A stretch of 64,000 nt of DNA, taken from positions 3,906,001 to 3,970,000 of the forward strand of contig JACCLO010000005.1 in assembly GCA_029448655.1 (NCBI GenBank), written 5' to 3'. The DNA comes from Wolfiporia cocos. Its lineage: Eukaryota; Basidiomycota; Agaricomycetes; Polyporales; Phaeolaceae. Under the pieces are notes generated by a model that was not told where the DNA came from, did not search any database, and saw only the letters and a list, made by a program, of their open reading frames with translations. Shown one piece after another: positions 59,136-64,000 of the stretch. How positions within the stretch are numbered: the first letter of the stretch is position 1; the number at the start of each line of letters is the position of its first letter. Made by a program: the position numbers and the translations under genes.

Positions 59136-59660
59136 GCGTAAGATGTGATATGCACCACAGCCTGACCGCGCGGTGTTTGCAAGGGCGATCAAGATGTGTG
59201 AGCTGAGAATGGAGGGGAAGGCGGGCGCATCCCACGGGCGGTGGCTTAGATGTTTATGTAGCAGGCTGGGTGCTGAGCTAGAAGCACAGAGCGCGCTCCA
59301 GAGTCGGATTATTGAGCAAGTATGGCATGGCACCGAGACGGCCGACGTCGGGGGTTGTCCGGAAACCTATCTTTGATGCATCCATTGCAAATGTGGCGTG
59401 TCAGCGCACTTCAGCGCTCGATATTTGGTGCGCGTTGGTGGCGCCCCAGGAGATCACATTTGTTGCAGAATTGTGAGATGTTTTGCATCGTTCGGTGCAG
59501 GCAATGAGTACAGTGACAGATGAGGTGTGCATTACAGCAGGCTATGAATACAGCTATTATACAGAGTGAGATGGTAGATAGATGACAAGACCAAAGAACG
59601 TGAAATTATTTCGACATATGGTAGATATGGTAGACGCGCTCCTCCCTCCAATAAGATTAT

Positions 59661-60983
59661 CTACCCAGCAACTAAAATAGGTGCTACCTCAGTAAATGCG
59701 GCCTCCTCGGCGAGGTGCGGGACGCTTGGTAGGTCCGGAAGCTCGTAATGCGGGGCCTTTTCCTCCTCGTGCGTCTCGAGAATGGTCGTCCCAAACTCGG
59801 AACCCGATGCCTTGCGGACATGCGGGGACGTCGGGTGCGCGGTGATGGGCGTCGAGGGCGCAGAGGGCTCGCTGAGTGTCATGAACGAGCTCGCGCGCGT
59901 GTGCGTGGTCGGCGGCGCGGAGTCAGGAGACGCAACGCGGGGCTCGCTCAGCGGCGCATCGCCGATGCTGCCCTGCTCGATCTCGATGTCAGCGTGCGCG
60001 GGCGAGGCGGTGATGTTGAGCGCGAGCGACAGCCTGCCGGCCATGTCCGCCGCGGCGCGGTCCTCGAGTGCTTCTTCCTCGTGCTCCGCCTCAGCGAGCT
60101 CCGACTCGGCGGCGCGCGTCTTGTGGTGCGCGGCGAGGACGCCCTTCTGCTCCTCCTGCAACTTGTTCATCTTCGTGCGGAGCTTGGAGGACATGTGCAT
60201 GACGCGCAGGAGCCCCGTCTTGTGGTACGGCCGCCAGCCGTCGGGGAGGCGCTCCTGGTGCATCCACACGCGGAGCAGGTCCGTCGGCACGCCCGGGAGG
60301 GGCGGCGCGCGGTGCGCGGCGGGGCGGAGCGCACGCTTGAGCTTGCCGAGGAGCGTTTTGGGCGGCGCGGCCGGGCCGGACGCGGGGTCCGGGTTGTTGA
60401 AGAGGTTGAGGACGATCGCCATCTCGCCGCGCGCGATCTCGGCGTGGAGGCGGTCCATCGGGGCGAGGTACTCGGCCTCGCGGGCGACGCGGGCGCGCGC
60501 GACGTCGTTGTGCGTCATGAGGGAGCCGTCAGCGGACACGGACGCGAACGCGAGGAGGTCCTCGAGCATGCGCTCGTGCATGTCGATCGGCGCGTACTCG
60601 TCGCGCGGCTCGACGTCGGGGTGCACGAGCGACGCGTTGTGCTCGATCGCGTTGTGCCGTGCGAGGTCGTGCAGGCAGATGCGCTTCCGCCGCTGGCCGA
60701 GGAGGTAGAAACCGCCTTGGACGAGCACCCACGCGAGCGGGGCGGAGAGGTGGTACCCCTCGCGGAGGCCCTTCATGAGGACCTCGGGCGTGATGCACTT
60801 GCCGTCACGTGGGAGGTAGCCGTGGTTGGCGAGGGTGTTGAGTGCGGGACAAGGCGAGCGGCTGTCGCCTTCCTGGGGCGCGCAGTACTGAGGTTTTGGC
60901 ACGTAAGGACAGCGGTGTTCGTGCTTGTGGGAGGAGGAGGAGGAGGCGGATGTGGAGCGAGAGTGGCTGGAGCGGGTGGTCAT
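59661..60983 (-). CDS. Heme-thiolate peroxidase (chloroperoxidase/peroxygenase family), intronless
   Basis: Family PF01328: heme-thiolate peroxidases and peroxygenases that use H2O2 for halogenation or oxygen transfer. A single exon of 440 residues starts at ATG 60981-60983 (MTTRSSHSRSTSAS). The proximal PCP motif is in SRSPCPALNTLANHG (Cys45 as the thiolate ligand). The family block LHDLARHNAIEHNASL carries EHN where the usual triad is EHD. A distal catalytic Glu is probably in RGEMAIVLNLF. There is no signal peptide, so it is likely intracellular. Members of the short class are about 250 residues; here there is a C-terminal extension with a predicted coiled coil (MNKLQEEQKGVLAAHHKTRA, SELAEAEHEEEALEDRAAAD) and a Ser/Thr/Pro-rich acidic tail. 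An upstream in-frame extension to 61181 is not counted because it lacks family features. Confidence 0.88.
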   Translation of the reverse strand: MTTRSSHSRSTSASSSSSHKHEHRCPYVPKPQYCAPQEGDSRSPCPALNTLANHGYLPRDGKCITPEVLMKGLREGYHLSAPLAWVLVQGGFYLLGQRRKRICLHDLARHNAIEHNASLVHPDVEPRDEYAPIDMHERMLEDLLAFASVSADGSLMTHNDVARARVAREAEYLAPMDRLHAEIARGEMAIVLNLFNNPDPASGPAAPPKTLLGKLKRALRPAAHRAPPLPGVPTDLLRVWMHQERLPDGWRPYHKTGLLRVMHMSSKLRTKMNKLQEEQKGVLAAHHKTRAAESELAEAEHEEEALEDRAAADMAGRLSLALNITASPAHADIEIEQGSIGDAPLSEPRVASPDSAPPTTHTRASSFMTLSEPSAPSTPITAHPTSPHVRKASGSEFGTTILETHEEEKAPHYELPDLPSVPHLAEEAAFTEVAPILVAG

Positions 60984-61745
60984 GGTTGTGGGTGGGATGT
61001 AAGATGGGGATTGGCGGGGCGAGAGGGAGGTGTCTGGTGGATGGAGGAGGCATCGACGGCCTATATACTGTGAGGATCGCGAGTATCCGGGCGGTGATTC
61101 TAGGAGATGTCTGTGCGGCGCCAAAATTAGCGAAACACGGGCGGGACAGGTGACAAAAGAAGGACCTGGCCGATCGCCCAAGCGTACGGGCGTCAGGACG
61201 CATCAGCGAGAGGAGGCCGGACGTAATCAAACGCCGCTGGTGGGACGCGCTCCGAGAGCCGTTGGCGTGGGTTTACAGCATCAAAATGTGCTAGGCTCGG
61301 TCTGATAATGGCGGGGCACTAGCCGAACGAGGAAGAATCACCGCCACATGTCCATAGCTGCTGTTCGCGGTAGCTCGGGGCTAGTCCATCCGAGGGGAAT
61401 TGCGTGCGATATTACGGCAGAGGCTCAATTGTCGAGCGTGAGGATCCCGCTAAGAGATAGGGACGATGCAGGGAAGATGGAGGTTCGCCAGCACTAGCGG
61501 AACGGCTGTGTGCGAAACATGTTCTTGTGACCATTGCACGCTCCGATGGAGGCAATGGTGGGGCGAGTCCATGGAGGCTGAGAAGGCGGGCGAGACGCGA
61601 ACTTTCGTGTATGACGAGCATTAAGGAACAACACGATCGGCTACTCACGACCAGGCGCCCATTCCCGATCGTGCCACCGCCTCGCGTCTGCCGCCGAGCT
61701 GCGCTGTGCAGTCTTGTCGCATAGCAAGGTAAATCACCGCCCGCG
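60984..61745. promoter_or_regulatory. Divergent promoter region
   Basis: About 760 bp between the head-to-head peroxidase (minus) and DcpS (plus) genes. It must contain both promoters. CCTATATACTG near 61059 could serve as a TATA-like element for the peroxidase. No other motif is convincing. Confidence 0.45.
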
Positions 61746-63005
61746 ATGGCTGCCAGCACACACCATGCGGACATGCTCCGCAATTTCCGATTCGAGCGGG
61801 TACTAAACGAAGGCAGGCATGGAACGCCGTGCGCCGTGTGGGGTGCCGCAGGCTAATATCCATCTCTCGGCCAGATGCCATCGCCAGCTCGCTGGTTCTC
61901 CTTGGCTCCATTCCCACCGCCAGTCACACCAGCGGAACCGAGCAGCGCGCTCCCGCGATCGTCCGCGTAGAGAGGGGCGCCCTCCCTCCCGCCCTCTCCT
62001 CCGGCGACCTCGCCGCCGCCCTGCGCGACACGCAGCTCGTCGTGAGCAACGACATCGTGCGTCGTGTTCGCTCGTGTGCGTTGCAGCTCTCACGACAGTC
62101 CGCAGTACGCTTCGCTGCATGGCTGGCTGGCCCCGAGCGAGGATCGGCCCGACGTCAAGATTGGCGTCATCTTCCCCGCGACGGACGTGCACATCCGCAA
62201 GGTGCGCTCATGCACGCATCCCGTCGGTCCGCGGCGCTCACCTGCGGACAGTACTCGGCACAGCGGTACTACATGGTGCGCGAGACGCCGGCCCTGTACG
62301 AGCGCATCGTCAAGCCGTACATCGCCGCGTTCCCCCCGGCGCGCACGCAGTGGTGGGGCACCCTCTGTTCGTGCGCACCTCTGCCGCCTGACGAGCGCAC
62401 GCAGGGTCGTCGACATCCTCGAGGGACGCGCCGAGGCAGACAAGGTCCTGCACAGCGATCCCGCCTACGTCCTCCTGCCTGACATCAAGTGGGACCTCGC
62501 CACGATCGCGTCCCTCTACCTTGTGGCCATCGCGAAAGACGGCAGCATCCGCTCCCTGCGCGATCTGCGCAAGCCCCACCTTGGGATGCTGCGCAGCATC
62601 CGCCGCGAGTCGGCCAGAGTCGCCCGCGAGCGGTGGGGCCTCGGCCGCGGCGCGCTGCGCATGTACGTGCATTATCAGCCGTCATACTGTGAGTGATCAC
62701 GCTCGCCCGTTTGCGGACTCGGCGGTGATTGCGGCCGCAGATCACTTCCATGTCCATGTCGTGAACGTCGAGCACACGGCTCCGATCGGCATGTCCGTCG
62801 GGCAGGCCCACCTGCTCGACGACATCATCTCGCTGGTGCGTGGCGCGTGTTCGGCTGTACGCCCCATCTGACCCCCGCTCAGCTCGAATCGGACGTCGAC
62901 GACGGCCCGTCCGTCTTCGAGCGCATGACGCTCACATACGCCCTCGGCGAACAGCACGGCCTGTTCGAGCCGTTGCGCGCTGCGCAAGAGGCGGAGGAGG
63001 ACTAG
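61746..63005 (+). CDS. DCPS: Scavenger mRNA-decapping enzyme DcpS (m7GpppX diphosphatase)
   Basis: HIT-family pyrophosphatase that hydrolyses the capped dinucleotides or short capped oligomers left after 3'-5' mRNA decay. The ATG at 61746 gives MAASTHHADMLRNFRFERVL. A GC-AG intron (61813-61874) joins NE in phase to DAIASSLVLLGSIPTASHTS. Next are RAPAIVRVERGALPPALSSG, YASLHGWLAPSEDRPDVKIG, VIFPATDVHIRK, RYYMVRETPALYERIVKPYI, VVDILEGRAEADKVLHSDPA and YVLLPDIKWDLATIASLYLV. The HIT motif spans an intron: MYVHYQPSYYHFHVHVVN with alternating His. Then IGMSVGQAHLLDDIISL and FERMTLTYALGEQHGLFEPL, with TAG at 63003-63005. Seven exons; all junctions keep the conserved frame. Cytoplasmic/nuclear by family. 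Confidence 0.92.
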
Positions 63006-63684
63006 CGGCGCGACAGGCGTCATGTGTATGCACGCTGCGCGAATGTTATGCTGTCCCTGCGTGATCGTGATCGTGATCGTTGCTGCCTCGCGAGCCCACT
63101 GAACCCGGCTAGTGCACTCGTCCGTGATCGAGGATCGTGCGCAGATCGTCGATCGCGTTGGATCTGCATATCGTCCATTGCCCGTGATGCCGCGGCGATG
63201 TACGCTGAGGTGCACGGCAGCGATGAGCGCAAGTCTGCGCGGCGCTGTCTTGCACGCCTTTGTAGTCGTAATTGCCCTCATCCGGTACGTCAGTACCGCC
63301 GCGCCCGCGTTCAATACGCCGCGTCCGCAAAATCCATACACGACACACCCCGTTGGCTGCCTAGGTTGACAACCGCGCTTCCCACCTCATTTCCGACCCG
63401 TTCACTTTGACCACATTCGCCACGCGGCGCGAGGATATGACAACGATAGCAGTGCGCGACCGCTGACGTCAGGCCGCGCGTCTGGCCACCATTTACTTCA
63501 GCACCCGCACTCGCGTCCTATACTCGCTGACAGGCGCTGTCCTCGCCTCCTGGCCGCACGCTCCCACGCGAAGCGCAGCTTCCCTGTCAGGGTCGGGCCT
63601 TGGGGCTTGTCGTCTTCTACCGGACGCGCTAAGGGCTTCGCTCTGAGTCAGGGTCGAGGTCGGAGGCGTGCCGGCAGAGGGCGT
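63006..63684. other. Intergenic, possible unresolved upstream exons
   Basis: A short GTGATC triplication lies just after the DcpS stop (63060-63083). An open stretch on the plus strand at 63490-63630 (TIYFSTRTRVLYSLTGAV) could be an exon of the gene running off the right edge, but I cannot link it. Confidence 0.35.
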
Positions 63685-64000
63685 ATGTCTGGCTCGGCGT
63701 GGACCCTGACTTGCTTAGTCGACGAGCGTGACTGTTGGTGGCAGAATGTGAGTGCTGTGATTGCCGCACGGATAGGGATAGAGCGCATTGGTCGGCCACT
63801 CAAGAGGGGCCCTCGCGCAGGAGTGGCTATCTTCCTGTCGGCCATTTTCGCACTGGTCCTCTACACCGGCTCGCTGATCATGCCAATGAAATATTCGACG
63901 AGTGGATATCTTCAGCCATACATGCCCGAATTGGACTACGTCGTCTTCGCCGAGAGCCGCTGCTTAGACGTCTGCATCTGGATAGCCGGTATCTTCAATC
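63685..64000 (+). CDS. Partial unidentified membrane protein, cut by window edge
   Basis: An open frame from ATG 63685 runs to the end of the window without a stop. It encodes MSGSAWTLTCLVDERDCWWQ, then ARIGIERIGRPLKRGPRAG, a hydrophobic helix VAIFLSAIFALVLYTGSLIM, and YLQPYMPELDYVVFAESRC leading to CIWIAGIFN. I do not recognise the family. The true start may be upstream through an intron. Confidence 0.45.
   Translation, partial: MSGSAWTLTCLVDERDCWWQNVSAVIAARIGIERIGRPLKRGPRAGVAIFLSAIFALVLYTGSLIMPMKYSTSGYLQPYMPELDYVVFAESRCLDVCIWIAGIFN

Noticed and set aside
19872..60983. A secondary-metabolite cluster made of the 2OG oxygenase, FAD monooxygenase and peroxidase
   Set aside because: The genes are more than 30 kb apart, separated by housekeeping genes, and no backbone synthase, transporter or cluster regulator is present.
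59748..61073. A 441-residue plus-strand open frame opposite the peroxidase
   Set aside because: Antisense shadow: Arg/Val/Glu-rich, no domain, while the minus strand carries PCP and the other family blocks.
1..64000. CRISPR array, bacterial operons, rRNA genes
   Set aside because: No regularly spaced repeats or rRNA sequence seen; introns throughout show that this is eukaryotic nuclear DNA.

Overview
The window reads as nuclear DNA of a filamentous basidiomycete, almost certainly an Agaricomycete and possibly a polypore (the order is inference). Evidence: genes split by many short GT-AG introns, eukaryotic start contexts, and families that are expanded in Agaricomycetes (DUF6535 and DUF6533 membrane proteins, kinase-like proteins, heme-thiolate peroxidases).

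Layout. 1-4.0 kb: a secreted GH92 alpha-mannosidase on the minus strand with an unusually long first intron. 4.0-36.2 kb: a repeat-rich accessory block. It holds two DUF6535 membrane-protein genes plus a broken third copy, four copies (one apparently intact) of an uncharacterised gene family, a diverged ~3 kb segmental duplication, two mobile elements carrying inverted tRNA-like modules, and a small inverted-repeat MITE. Set into it are a 2-oxoglutarate/Fe(II) oxygenase (19.9-21.2 kb) and an ER-type TPR/J-domain co-chaperone (30.2-32.1 kb). 37.5-44.3 kb: an NAD-dependent epimerase-like gene, a second copy of the MITE, and a BCAS3-like WD40 gene. 44.3-48.2 kb: a very GC-rich gap between divergent genes, followed by a GATA-like zinc-finger gene on the plus strand (48.2-50.9 kb). 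51.7-63.0 kb: an FAD monooxygenase, a frameshifted kinase-like gene, a DUF6533 membrane protein, an intronless heme-thiolate peroxidase and a DcpS decapping scavenger. A membrane-protein reading frame runs off the right edge.

How the genes relate. There is no operon logic, and I see no convincing biosynthetic cluster, although three oxidoreductases (2OG oxygenase, FAD monooxygenase, peroxidase) occur in the window. The housekeeping genes (DnaJ, BCAS3-like, DcpS) are intact. The accessory families between them are duplicated, truncated and fused. The most unusual signal is a pair of elements (9373-10116 and 22372-23057). They share asymmetric hAT-like termini, 7-bp target duplications and outward-facing tRNA-like A/B-box modules, and each lies close to a member of the same unknown gene family.

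All exon structures were read by eye. Gene ends are more reliable than internal splice sites.
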